DNA of 57,403 nucleotides from a bacterium (GTDB lineage: Bacteria > RBG-13-66-14 > B26-G2 > WVWN01). Shown here piece by piece: positions 24,814 through 33,678 of the stretch; position 1 is the stretch's first letter; every line of letters begins with the position of its first letter. The position numbers and the translations under genes were made by a program. A model generated the notes under the pieces. The model made no database searches. It was not told the origin of the DNA and saw only the letters and a program-made list of their open reading frames with translations. The stretch spans positions 1-57,403 of the forward strand of contig DATKVX010000124.1 in NCBI GenBank assembly GCA_035529855.1. Direction: 5' to 3'.

Positions 24814-25932
24814 ATGGAGGCTGGTCGGCAAGAGCGCGTACGGGCTACCCTGGCGCTGGCCCGCGTACCGGGCATCGGAAGCGTATTTTTCCGGCGCCTT
24901 CTGGAAACCTTCGGCGAACCCGCGGCGGTTTTTACGAAGACCTTCGACGAGCTCGCCGCGGTCCCGGGCATCGGCGACGAGCGGGCGCGAGCGCTCGCGA
25001 CGTTCGACGGCTGGAAGGAAGTTGAGGCCGAGATGGCCCGGGCGGAGACTTTGGCCTTAAGGTACGTAATATGGGGCGAGGACGATTACCCCGAGCCCCT
25101 CGCCGCGATATATGACGCGCCGCCCGTGCTGTATTATAAAGGCGCGTTGGACCGGCTGACGGCGCCGGCCGTCGCGGCCGTGGGTACGCGCCGGCCCACC
25201 GACTACGGCGAGCGCGCGACGGCGTTCATATGCGAGCCCTTAGCGGAGGCGGGCTTAGCGATCTTAAGCGGGATGGCGCGGGGCATCGACACTTGCGCCC
25301 ATCGGGCCGCGCTCAAGGCGGGCGGCGTTACCGTCGCCGTCCTCGGGTGCGGCGCCGACGTCGTCTACCCGCCGGAGAATAAGGGCCTGTACGACGAAAT
25401 ATGCGAAAAGGGCCTCGTCGTTTCGGAGTTGCCGCCGTCGGCCCGACCCGAGGCGCAGAACTTCCCGCGCCGCAACCGGATAATTAGCGGCCTGGGGGCC
25501 GGCGTCCTGGTCGTCGAGGCGGGGGAGCGCAGCGGCGCCCTCATAACCGGCTACCACGCCGCGGAGCAAGGCCGGGAGGTCTTCGCCGTGCCGGGCAGCA
25601 TCTTCTCGCCGGCGAGCGACGGCTGCCGGCGGCTTATCGCCAGCGGCGCCAAGCCGGTGGGTTCGGCCGACGAAATCTTGGAGGAGCTCGCGCCGCAGTT
25701 CTCGCCCGTCGGCGGACGGCGCGCGGCTAGGCCGACGGTAGATACCGCGTCGCTCGGCGCCGACGAGCAGGAACTCTTGAAGTGCGTCGCCGGCGAGGCG
25801 ATGCCGGCCGACGAGCTCGCGGCCCGCGTTGGGTGGGACCCGTCTCGAGCCGCGACCGCGTTGCTCTCCCTCGAGATCGCCGGCCTGGTCGAGAAGCTCC
25901 CCGGAAACAACTACCGCCGCATCTTCATGTAG
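24814..25932 (+). CDS. dprA: DNA-processing protein DprA
   Basis: Binds incoming single-stranded DNA and loads RecA during natural transformation. 372 residues: an N-terminal helix-hairpin-helix-like region (ARVPGIGSVFFRRLLETFG, then VPGIGDERARAL), the Rossmann core (VGTRRPTDYGERAT, LSGMARGIDTCAHRAAL, VYPPENKGLYDEI, FPRRNRIISGLGAGVLVVEA, SGALITGYHAAEQGREVFAV), and a C-terminal winged helix (PADELAARVGWDPSRAATAL). Followed 10 bases later by topA, a very common bacterial pair. The start rests on the promoter directly upstream. Confidence 0.96.
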   Translation: MEAGRQERVRATLALARVPGIGSVFFRRLLETFGEPAAVFTKTFDELAAVPGIGDERARALATFDGWKEVEAEMARAETLALRYVIWGEDDYPEPLAAIYDAPPVLYYKGALDRLTAPAVAAVGTRRPTDYGERATAFICEPLAEAGLAILSGMARGIDTCAHRAALKAGGVTVAVLGCGADVVYPPENKGLYDEICEKGLVVSELPPSARPEAQNFPRRNRIISGLGAGVLVVEAGERSGALITGYHAAEQGREVFAVPGSIFSPASDGCRRLIASGAKPVGSADEILEELAPQFSPVGGRRAARPTVDTASLGADEQELLKCVAGEAMPADELAARVGWDPSRAATALLSLEIAGLVEKLPGNNYRRIFM

Positions 25933-25942
25933 CGTATTCCTT

Positions 25943-28189
25943 ATGGGTAAAAGTTTATTAATCGTCGAATCGGCCGCCAAGGTCAAGACCATCGCGAAGT
26001 TCCTGGGCAAGGACTACGCCGTAAAGTCTTGCCAGGGCCACGTTGCGGACCTGCCGAAGTCTTCGCTCGGCGTCGACGTATCCAAGGGTTTCGAGCCCAC
26101 GTACGAATCCACGCCGGCGCAGAAGAAAATATTGAAAACCCTTACCAAGGCGGCCGAGGCCGCGGACGTGATTTATCTGGCCACGGACCCGGACCGCGAG
26201 GGCGAGGCCATAGCGTACCACCTGTCGCAGCATCTGGACGGCGCCCGCGCGCGCCGCGTATCGTTCAACGAGATAACGGCGGCGGCGGTGAGGGCGGCGG
26301 TGGCCGAACCGCGCGACCTGGACCTCCGCCTCATCGCGGCCCAGCAAGCCCGGCGCATACTGGACCGCCTCGTCGGGTACCAGGTCAGCCCCATATTGTG
26401 GAAGAAGGTCACGACCGGCCTTTCCGCCGGCCGCGTCCAGTCCGTGGCGGTCCGGCTTATCTGCGAGCGCGAGCAGGAAATCGAGGACTTCGTCGCCGAC
26501 GAATATTGGACCCTGGGGGCCGAATTCGAAACCGCGGCCGGCGAACGCTTCGCCGCGTCGCTCGTCTCTATCGACGGCGAGACGTTGATGGCGCCCGGGC
26601 GGCTGGTCAAATACCGGCGCCGGCTGGCGAACGAGGCCGAGGCGTCGGCCGAACGGGACAAGGTCCTCAAGCAAAGCTTCGTCGTTACGTCGTTCGAACG
26701 CGGCGAGAAGCGCCGGTCGCCGGTCCCGCCTTTTACGACCAGTAAGTTGCAGCAGGCCGGGGCCCGGCAATTCGGCTTCACCGGCCGCAAGACCATGGCG
26801 CTGGCCCAGGTGCTCTACGAGGGCGTCGACGTGGGCGGCGGCGACCGGGTGGGCCTTATCACCTACATGCGAACCGACTCGGTGCGGGTGGCGTCGTCCG
26901 CGGCGGCCGCGTGCCGGAAATATATCGAAAAAGAGTTCGGCGCCGATTACTTACCCGCTAAGCCGCGTTTCTATCGCTCTCGCCGCGGCGCCCAGGAGGC
27001 CCACGAGGCCGTACGCCCCACCGACGTTGCGCGAGCGCCCGAGGCGGTGAAGGGACATCTCACCGCCGACCAGTTCAAACTGTACGACCTTATCTACCGC
27101 ACGTTCGTGGCGTCGCAGATGGCGGACGCCGTCTTCGATACCGCCACCGCCGCGCTCGAGGGCGGCGGGTACCTCTTCCGCGCGCTGACGCAAGCGCTCA
27201 AGTTCCCGGGCTTCATGAAGGTTACGCCGCGCGAGACCGGCGCCGGCGAGCTACTGCCTTCGCTGGCGGTGGGCGACGAGGTTCCGTTGGCCGACGTCAC
27301 GCCGGAGCAACATTTCACGAAGCCGCCGCCGCGCTACAACGACGCGTCGCTGGTCCAGGCGTTGGAGGAGCACGGCATCGGTCGCCCGAGCACGTACGCC
27401 CCCACGGTGGCCACCATCATCGACCGCAAGTATATCGAACGCGTCCGGCGGGCGTTCCATCCCACCGAGCTCGGCAAGTTGGTGAACGCCCTGCTCGTGG
27501 CGTCTTTCCCGGACATCTTCGACGTGCAATTTACGGCCAAGGTGGAGTCGCAGCTCGACGCCGTGGAGGAAGGCCGCGCGGAGTGGGACGCGGTGCTGGC
27601 CGACTTCTACGGTCCGTTCGCCGCCGACCTGGCGCAGGCCGCCGACGTTATGGACGCGGTGCGCGACGAAGCGGCGGAGCGCACCGACGTGGATTGCCCC
27701 AAGTGCGGCGGGAAGATGGAAGTACGGTGGGGAAGGTTCGGGAAGTATTTGCGGTGCGAGAATTATCCCGACTGCGGCCAGACCATGAACTTCGAGCGCG
27801 ACGAGGACGGCAAGGTGGTCCCGGTCGAGGCCGAGGACACCGGCGAGACGTGCGAGAAGTGCGGCGGCGCGATGGTGGTAAAACGCGGCCGGTACGGCGA
27901 GTTCCTCGCCTGCGACAAATACCCGGAGTGCAAGAATACCCGTCCTCTACGCAAGAAGGTCGACGCCAAGTGTCCCAAGTGCGGCGGCCGGGTGGTGGAG
28001 CGGCGGGGCAAGCGCAATCGCCGCTTTTACGGCTGCGAGAAATACCCGGAGTGCGATTTCACCGCCAACGCCGTCCCGGTGAACGAAGAGTGCCCGGCCT
28101 GCGGCGCGCCGTACCTCCTGGAGGGGAAGCGCGGGAAGTATTGCGCCAAGAGGAGCTGCGGTTATCGCGGCCCGGGCGAAGAGGACTAA
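25943..28189 (+). CDS. topA: DNA topoisomerase I with four C-terminal zinc modules
   Basis: Relaxes negative supercoils through a 5'-phosphotyrosine intermediate. 748 residues: TOPRIM motif LLIVESAAKVKTI with the acidic DPDREGEAIAYHL around residue 80-90, and the active-site Tyr in YMRTDSVRV near residue 307. The last 165 residues hold four Cys4 modules: CPKCGGKMEVRWGRFGKYL, CEKCGGAMVVKRGRYGEFL, CPKCGGRVVERRGKRNRRF and CPACGAPYLLEGKRGKYC. I start at the ATG that gives MGKSLLIVESAAKVKTI, not upstream codons that overlap dprA. Confidence 0.97.
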   Translation: MGKSLLIVESAAKVKTIAKFLGKDYAVKSCQGHVADLPKSSLGVDVSKGFEPTYESTPAQKKILKTLTKAAEAADVIYLATDPDREGEAIAYHLSQHLDGARARRVSFNEITAAAVRAAVAEPRDLDLRLIAAQQARRILDRLVGYQVSPILWKKVTTGLSAGRVQSVAVRLICEREQEIEDFVADEYWTLGAEFETAAGERFAASLVSIDGETLMAPGRLVKYRRRLANEAEASAERDKVLKQSFVVTSFERGEKRRSPVPPFTTSKLQQAGARQFGFTGRKTMALAQVLYEGVDVGGGDRVGLITYMRTDSVRVASSAAAACRKYIEKEFGADYLPAKPRFYRSRRGAQEAHEAVRPTDVARAPEAVKGHLTADQFKLYDLIYRTFVASQMADAVFDTATAALEGGGYLFRALTQALKFPGFMKVTPRETGAGELLPSLAVGDEVPLADVTPEQHFTKPPPRYNDASLVQALEEHGIGRPSTYAPTVATIIDRKYIERVRRAFHPTELGKLVNALLVASFPDIFDVQFTAKVESQLDAVEEGRAEWDAVLADFYGPFAADLAQAADVMDAVRDEAAERTDVDCPKCGGKMEVRWGRFGKYLRCENYPDCGQTMNFERDEDGKVVPVEAEDTGETCEKCGGAMVVKRGRYGEFLACDKYPECKNTRPLRKKVDAKCPKCGGRVVERRGKRNRRFYGCEKYPECDFTANAVPVNEECPACGAPYLLEGKRGKYCAKRSCGYRGPGEED

Positions 28190-28193
28190 CGTC

Positions 28194-29120
28194 TTGCCCG
28201 AACACGTCCCCGACGACCACGGCGTTTCGGATTTGCCCTCCGGCCGGCCGGCCCGACGGCTGGCCTGGGCCATCTCCCTTACGACGCTGGTGCTGGCGGG
28301 CGAGGTCGTCGGCGGTATATGGGCCGGCAGCCTGGCGCTGCTCTCCGACGCGGCGCACGTCTTTATGGACGTATTCGCGCTCACGCTCTCGCTGGGGGCG
28401 CTGCTCTTGGCGCGCCGCCCCGCGGACGAGCGACGCACTTACGGTTGGCATCGCGCCGAAGTATTCGCCGCTTTGATTAACGGCGTGACGCTTATCGCGG
28501 TCGCGGCCTTTATCTTCGTGGAGGGCATAGGCCGACTGATGGAGCCCACGCCGGTGAAGGGCGTGGGCCTGTTGGTGATCGCGGCCGCGGGCCTGGTGGC
28601 GAACGCCGCCGTCGCGCTGCTGCTCCGGCGGCACGTCGGCTCCGACATAAACATACGGGGAGCTTTTCTGCACGTCATAGGCGACGCGCTGGCGTCGGCC
28701 GCGGTGATCGTCGGCGCGCTTATAGTCATCTTCACCGGATGGTTCGTCGTCGACCCGCTGCTGGCGCTGGCGATCGCCGGCCTGCTGCTGTGGGGGGCCG
28801 GGCGGCTGGTGCGGGACGCGCTCCGGATCCTCTTCGAGGGCACGCCCCCCGGCGTGCGGCCCCGCGACGTCGCCCGGGCGCTGACGGTGGTAGAGGGCGT
28901 TACGGCCGTGCACGACCTCCACATCTGGGCGTTGTGCTCGCACATCACGAACCTGTCGGCCCACCTCGTCGTCTGCGAGGGGGCCGGCGACGACGTGCGG
29001 CGCGCCGCGGAGGACGCGTTGGCGGCCCGGTTTAAAATTAACCACACCACCCTTCAGCTCGAGGAAGAACCTTGTGCGGCCGGCTCGAGCGACGTCTTTT
29101 GCGAAAAATTAGACCATTGA
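28194..29120 (+). CDS. Cation diffusion facilitator (CzcD/ZitB-type metal exporter)
   Basis: A 308-residue inner-membrane antiporter expected to export Zn2+ or a similar divalent cation. Six transmembrane segments; the metal site is formed by SDAAHVFMDVFA in TM2 and HVIGDALASA in TM5 (the HxxxD type associated with Zn/Cd transport), and there is a cytoplasmic C-terminal ferredoxin-like domain (VEGVTAVHDLHIWALCS). TTG start four bases after the topA stop; a His-rich loop is absent. Co-transcription with dprA-topA is likely but functionally unexplained. Confidence 0.93.
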   Translation: MPEHVPDDHGVSDLPSGRPARRLAWAISLTTLVLAGEVVGGIWAGSLALLSDAAHVFMDVFALTLSLGALLLARRPADERRTYGWHRAEVFAALINGVTLIAVAAFIFVEGIGRLMEPTPVKGVGLLVIAAAGLVANAAVALLLRRHVGSDINIRGAFLHVIGDALASAAVIVGALIVIFTGWFVVDPLLALAIAGLLLWGAGRLVRDALRILFEGTPPGVRPRDVARALTVVEGVTAVHDLHIWALCSHITNLSAHLVVCEGAGDDVRRAAEDALAARFKINHTTLQLEEEPCAAGSSDVFCEKLDH

Positions 29121-29180
29121 AGAAAGCCCGTATAACATCTCTAACGTCGTCGGGGCGCGCGGGCGCCCTTTGTTACGTCT

Positions 29181-30686
29181 ATGGCTCGCGCTAAAGAATC
29201 GGACGCCGACCGCCGGCGGGAGGTCCTCGCCGCCGAGGCGGTTTTGGCGACGCCCGCGCCGGGCGGCGACGGCGAACTGTACGCCGCGGCGTGTTATCCC
29301 AACAGCTACCGCGTCGGGATGGCCTCGCTGGGGTACCAGCTCGCGTGGGGCGCGTTCGCCGCGCACCCCGCGTTCCGGGCGGAGCGCTACTTCGCCTGTT
29401 ACGCCGGGAAACCTCCCAAAGGCGTCGTCAAGGACGCGGCCGGGTTGGAATACGGGACGCCTTTGTCTCGAGCGGGCGTCGTCGCGTTCTCCGTATATTA
29501 CGAGCCCGACTACCAGCGCGTATACGGGATGTTGGCCGGCGGCGGCGTTCGCCCCTGGGCCGGGGAGCGCGGCGAGTTCGACCCGTTCGTGATATTGGGC
29601 GGCCCGGCCGTAACCGCCAACCCGGAGCCGCTGGCGCCGTTCGCGGACGCCGTCGTGTTGGGCGACGCCGAAGAGTCGCTGCCCGCGGTTTTAGACGTGG
29701 TCGCGGCCAACGTCGGCGGGCCGCGGCGCGACGTGCTGGCGCTTATGGCGCACGTTCCGGGCGTCTACGTCCCGGCGTTGTACCGGGTCCTGTACGGGGC
29801 GCCCGGGTCGCCGGCGCAGGTGGTGCCGGAGGAGGGCGCGCCGGCGAAGGCTGAGGCCTCCCGGGTGGACGACCTCACGCCGTACCGCGGCGGCTCGTGG
29901 CTCGCGACGCCGCACGCCGAATTCGGGAAGCTCCTCCTGCTGGAGCCCGTCCGCGGGTGCGGCCGGTCGTGTTCGTTTTGTCAGACCGGCGCGATAAGTT
30001 CGCCGCCGCGCCGGCGCGAGCTGTCGTCGCTGTGGCCTTTGGTGGACGAGGCGCGGGATAAGGTCGGCAAGGTGGGGTTGGTGGGCGCGGCCTTGGCCGA
30101 TTACGGCGACGTCGTCGAGCTGGCCCAAGGCGTCGTCGAACGCGGCATGTTGCTGAGCGTGAGCTCACTCGCGCTCGCGGCGCCGCGGACGCCCGCCGTC
30201 TTGCAGGCGCTCGGCGCCTCGGGCCAACGGGGCGTTGCGTTGGCGCCGGAGGCCGCGACCGCCGAGATGCAGGCCCGGCTCGGCAAGGCGCTGCCGCCCG
30301 GGCGGCTCGAGGAATGCCTCGACGCGGCCGCGGCGGCGGGTTTATCCAAAATAAAACTCTATTATATCGTGGGGGCGCCGGGCGAAAGCGCGGCCGATGT
30401 GGCCGCGGTGGGCGATGAGCTGGCCCGTCTCAACCGGAGGTATAAGACGTTGACTTTCCAGGCGCGGGTCAACCCGCTGGTGCCGAAGCCGCGGACGCCG
30501 CTGGCCGACGCGCCGCTAATATCGCGGCGCGAGTTCCGCGACCGCGTGCGCGCGATACGGGCCCGGGCGCGGGGCGTACGGGTAAGAGCGGGGAGTTGGC
30601 GCGAGGCCGAGCTGCAGCGGGATTTGGGCCGCGGGAGCCGAGCGCTTTCGCGCTGGGTCGCGCGCGCCGCCGACCGAGGGGCTTGA
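29181..30686 (+). CDS. Radical SAM protein with N-terminal cobalamin-binding-like domain
   Basis: A 501-residue enzyme of unknown substrate. The N-terminal 200 residues (ACYPNSYRVGMASLGYQLAW, FVILGGPAVTANPEPLAPFA, VVLGDAEESLPAVLD) have the Rossmann look of B12-binding domains of class B radical SAM enzymes, though no DxHxxG motif is visible, so cobalamin may not bind. The core carries CGRSCSFCQTGAISSPPRRR and YYIVGAPGESAADV. It resembles the uncharacterised family with a TIGR03960-like N-terminus (from memory). 60 bases after the CDF gene. Confidence 0.85.
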   Translation: MARAKESDADRRREVLAAEAVLATPAPGGDGELYAAACYPNSYRVGMASLGYQLAWGAFAAHPAFRAERYFACYAGKPPKGVVKDAAGLEYGTPLSRAGVVAFSVYYEPDYQRVYGMLAGGGVRPWAGERGEFDPFVILGGPAVTANPEPLAPFADAVVLGDAEESLPAVLDVVAANVGGPRRDVLALMAHVPGVYVPALYRVLYGAPGSPAQVVPEEGAPAKAEASRVDDLTPYRGGSWLATPHAEFGKLLLLEPVRGCGRSCSFCQTGAISSPPRRRELSSLWPLVDEARDKVGKVGLVGAALADYGDVVELAQGVVERGMLLSVSSLALAAPRTPAVLQALGASGQRGVALAPEAATAEMQARLGKALPPGRLEECLDAAAAAGLSKIKLYYIVGAPGESAADVAAVGDELARLNRRYKTLTFQARVNPLVPKPRTPLADAPLISRREFRDRVRAIRARARGVRVRAGSWREAELQRDLGRGSRALSRWVARAADRGA

Positions 30687-30724
30687 GTTTCCTCGGCGAG
30701 CGCGCCGCGCGACCGAGTTTTAAC

Positions 30725-30753
30725 TTGAAATGTACCGGTCGAAGTGGTAGTTT
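30725..30753 (+). promoter_or_regulatory. Possible promoter upstream of pyrR
   Basis: TTGAAA, 17-base spacer, TAGTTT, 45 bases before the pyrR ATG. Weak -10; I see no convincing PyrR-type attenuator between it and the gene. Confidence 0.3.
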
Positions 30754-30798
30754 TGCGCCGCCGCCGTTGCGTCGCCAACGACCGGGTGCGGGAATAAT

Positions 30799-31359
30799 AT
30801 GACGCCTGGAACGGAGTACGAGGTTACCGAGATACTTTCGGTCGCCGATACCGCGAGCGCCGTCGCGCGTATAGCCAGCGAGATCGTCGCGGAGAACGCC
30901 GGCGCCGACGAGCTGGCCGTGGTCGGCATACATACCGGCGGCGTGCCGCTCGCCGAACGCGTCGTCGCGGCCCTCGAGCGGTTGGGGGCGAAGCCCGCCG
31001 CCACCGGGACCGTGGACATCACGCTCTACCGCGACGACCTCTCGCAGATCGGGCCCGCGCCCATCGTGCGTGCCACCGACGTCACCTTCGACGTGGCCGG
31101 CATGACGGTGGTGCTGGTGGACGACGTCATCTTTACGGGAAGGACCGTACGGGCCGCCATCGACAACCTCATGGATTTAGGCAGACCGCGCCGCATAGAG
31201 CTGGCGGTGCTGGTCGACCGCGGCGGCCGCGAGCTGCCGATTCAGCCGGACTTCGTCGGAACGCGCGTCGACGTCGAACGCGACCGTATAATAGAGGTCG
31301 TCTTCGGCGACGGCGGCGACCGCGTGATAACGTATCCTTGCCCCGCCGGCCGACGTTAG
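30799..31359 (+). CDS. pyrR: PyrR: pyrimidine operon regulator / uracil phosphoribosyltransferase
   Basis: 186 residues. PyrR binds pyr mRNA when UMP is high and has uracil phosphoribosyltransferase activity. Signatures: VVGIHTGGVPLAERV, the SRTDDT-like region DITLYRDDLSQ, and the PRPP-binding loop VVLVDDVIFTGRTVRAA, with LVDRGGRELPIQPDFVG. ATG start. It heads a three-gene operon with PyrB-like and PyrC-like genes; here the regulator looks intact while both downstream enzymes do not. Confidence 0.93.
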   Translation: MTPGTEYEVTEILSVADTASAVARIASEIVAENAGADELAVVGIHTGGVPLAERVVAALERLGAKPAATGTVDITLYRDDLSQIGPAPIVRATDVTFDVAGMTVVLVDDVIFTGRTVRAAIDNLMDLGRPRRIELAVLVDRGGRELPIQPDFVGTRVDVERDRIIEVVFGDGGDRVITYPCPAGRR

Positions 31360-31382
31360 GCCGGCGTTTTTAAGGGGTTGAC

Positions 31383-32306
31383 GTGGCCCTGCAATCGAAA
31401 GACCTTTTGGGCATCCAAACGCTGAGCGAGGGCGAGCTCCGCGTGGTATTGGATACGGCGGCCAACTTCCAAATCATCGCCGCGCGGCCCGTTAAGAAGG
31501 TGCCCGCCCTCCGCGGGAGGACGGTGGCCAATCTCTTCTACGAACCCTCCACGCGGACGCGCCTCTCGTTCGAGCTCGCGGCCAAGCGCCTTTCGGCCGA
31601 CTTCATAAACATCACCGCGGCCACGTCTTCGGCCGCCACCGGCGAGACCCTCACCGACACCGCCAAGACGGTGGAGGCGATGCAGGTCGATTTCCTGGTG
31701 GTGCGCCACTCCATGGCGGGCGCGGCGCACCAGCTCGCGCGCCAGGTACATTGCTCCGTCATCAACGCCGGCGACGGCCCGCACGAACACCCCACGCAGA
31801 CGCTGGTGGACCTCTTCACCATTTGGGAACACAAGAAGCGCTTCGAGGGGCTCAAGGTCGCCATACTGGGCGACCACCCGCGGAGCCCGGCTACGATATC
31901 CAATATATACGGCCTAAAGAAAGTGGGCGCCGAGGTTACGCTCGTCGGCCCGTCGACGTTGATACCGCCGGGCGTGGACCAGTTCCGCGTGCGGGTGGCG
32001 ACGCGCCTCGAGGACGGCATCGCCGGCGCCGACGTGATATTGCTTTCGCGCGTCGAACTCACCGACGCCAACCGCCTGCAGATACCGTCGCTGCGGGAGT
32101 ACGCGCGCTTCTATTGTCTCACGCCGCGGCGGCTGGCGTTGGCGGCCGACGACGCGCTGGTCCTGCATTCGGGCTCGATGAACCGCGGCGTCGAGATTTC
32201 CCCCGAGGTGGCGGACTACGCGTTTCCGCTCATGGTGCAACAGGTGACCAACGGCATCGCGGTGCGAATGGCCGTGCTGTACTTGCTGGCCGGCGAACGC
32301 GAATGA
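31383..32306 (+). CDS. pyrB: Aspartate carbamoyltransferase-like protein with altered active site
   Basis: A 307-residue full-length PyrB homologue, GTG start. The carbamoyl-phosphate motif EPSTRTRLSFE and the HPTQTLVDL motif are kept. Compared with the known PyrB pattern, several catalytic positions differ: the 80s-loop K of SVxKGET is Thr (SSAATGETLTDT), the Arg of HSRVARSN is lost (RSPATISN), LRIQxER reads LSRVELTD (Gln to Glu, second Arg lost), and HPxPxNRGVEI reads HSGSMNRGVEI. The frame is intact, so the fold is under selection. It may be a non-catalytic or re-purposed transcarbamoylase. The stop overlaps the next start (ATGA). Confidence 0.85.
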   Translation: MALQSKDLLGIQTLSEGELRVVLDTAANFQIIAARPVKKVPALRGRTVANLFYEPSTRTRLSFELAAKRLSADFINITAATSSAATGETLTDTAKTVEAMQVDFLVVRHSMAGAAHQLARQVHCSVINAGDGPHEHPTQTLVDLFTIWEHKKRFEGLKVAILGDHPRSPATISNIYGLKKVGAEVTLVGPSTLIPPGVDQFRVRVATRLEDGIAGADVILLSRVELTDANRLQIPSLREYARFYCLTPRRLALAADDALVLHSGSMNRGVEISPEVADYAFPLMVQQVTNGIAVRMAVLYLLAGERE

Positions 32307-33616
32307 AACTCCTGATAAAGAACGGCCGGGTTATAGACCCCTCGCGCGACGTCGACCGCGTATGCGACCTGTTGCTGGCCGACGGCGTCGTGGCGGCGTG
32401 CGACGTAGACCTACCCGCGCCCGAAGATGCCGAGGTTTACGACGCTACGGGGAAATGGGTGATACCGGGCGCCGTCGACCTGCACGTCCACTTTTCGGAA
32501 CCGACCCGCGCCGACCGCGAGACGGTGGCGAGTCTGTCGCGCGCGGCCGCGGCCGGCGGCGTCACGACCGCGGTGTGCCGGCCGTGTGACGACGTGCCCT
32601 TGGACAACATCACCGTCGCCGAATTCCTGCTGAGCAAGAACCGGCGGGAGGGTTTGGTCCGGCTCAAGCCGGTGGCGGCGCTGACGCGGGGGCTGAAGGG
32701 GAAAACCCTCACCGACGTGGGCGACCTCGTTACCGGCGGCGCGGTGGCGGTGGGCGACGACCGCGCCGTCATGGACTCGCAGGTTATGCGGCGGGGGTTG
32801 GAGTACGCCCGGGCCTTCGCCGTTCCCGTAATCGCTTTTCCCCAGGACGAATCGCTGGCGGCGGGCGGCGTGATGAACGAGAGCTTCGTTTCCACGACGT
32901 TGGGCTTGAAGGGGATTCCGTGGTCGGCGGAAGAGGTGATGGTCATCCGGGACATAATATTGGCCCGGATGACGCGCTGGCACGTACACATATCGCCCGT
33001 TACGGTGGGGGGCGCGGTGGAGCTGATACGCCGCGCCAAGGCGGACGGCATCAAGGTAACCTGCGACACGTCGCCCCATTATTTCCGGCTGACGGAGCGC
33101 GCGGTGGAGGGATATAACACCTTCGCGAAAGTGTCGCCGCCCCTCCGGGGCGAGCGCGACGTCGAAGCCCTCAAGGCGGGCCTGGCGGACGGTACCATCG
33201 ACGCCGTCGCGTCGCATCACGTACCGCTCTCGGTGGTGGACAAGGACGTGGAATTCAACGACGCCGCTTTCGGCATCTCGGCCATCGAGACGTACGCGGC
33301 GATAGCTTACACCGCGTTGGTAGCCGGGGCCGGTATGTCGGCCGCCGATTTCGTGCGATTGATTTCGACGGGCCCGGCCAAGTTGTTCGGCCTGGCCGGG
33401 GGGACGCTGGCGGTGGGCGCGCCCGCGGACGTCGCGGTACTCGATGCCGAGGGGAAGTCGGTCATTTCCGCGGCCTCGTTTTTTTCGCGCGGCAAGAATA
33501 CGCCGTTCGAGGGGGTCGAGGTCGGCGGAAAGCCGGCCTTGACCGTCGTGGGCGGCAACGTCGTGATGCGGGGCGGCAATTGCGCGTCGCCGCCCAACCC
33601 GGCGTTGGTGACGTAA
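32303..33616 (+). CDS. Dihydroorotase-like protein lacking metal ligands (PyrX/PyrC'-type)
   Basis: A 437-residue amidohydrolase-fold protein. It keeps the first metal motif (DLHVHF) and the HxS strand (WHVHISP), but has lost others that dihydroorotase needs: the substrate Arg of HxREP is Ser (HFSEP), the AHCED histidine is replaced (AFPQDESL), the substrate Asn is Ser (KVSPPLR), and TDHAPH reads SHHVPL, removing the last metal Asp. Such inactive homologues are known partners that scaffold PyrB in Pseudomonas-type complexes. Here, however, the PyrB partner is itself altered. ATG overlaps the upstream stop; terminator follows. Confidence 0.88.
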   Translation: MKLLIKNGRVIDPSRDVDRVCDLLLADGVVAACDVDLPAPEDAEVYDATGKWVIPGAVDLHVHFSEPTRADRETVASLSRAAAAGGVTTAVCRPCDDVPLDNITVAEFLLSKNRREGLVRLKPVAALTRGLKGKTLTDVGDLVTGGAVAVGDDRAVMDSQVMRRGLEYARAFAVPVIAFPQDESLAAGGVMNESFVSTTLGLKGIPWSAEEVMVIRDIILARMTRWHVHISPVTVGGAVELIRRAKADGIKVTCDTSPHYFRLTERAVEGYNTFAKVSPPLRGERDVEALKAGLADGTIDAVASHHVPLSVVDKDVEFNDAAFGISAIETYAAIAYTALVAGAGMSAADFVRLISTGPAKLFGLAGGTLAVGAPADVAVLDAEGKSVISAASFFSRGKNTPFEGVEVGGKPALTVVGGNVVMRGGNCASPPNPALVT

Positions 33617-33634
33617 TCGCTTTACGGAGGAAAT

Positions 33635-33666
33635 AAAAAAACCCCGGCCTGAGCCGGGGTTTTTTC
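33635..33666. terminator. Bidirectional terminator between the pyr operon and the C25 protease gene
   Basis: CCCCGGC-CTGA-GCCGGGG stem flanked by seven A on the left and six T on the right; the genes converge here. Confidence 0.93.
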
Positions 33667-33678
33667 TTTTCGCTGTCG

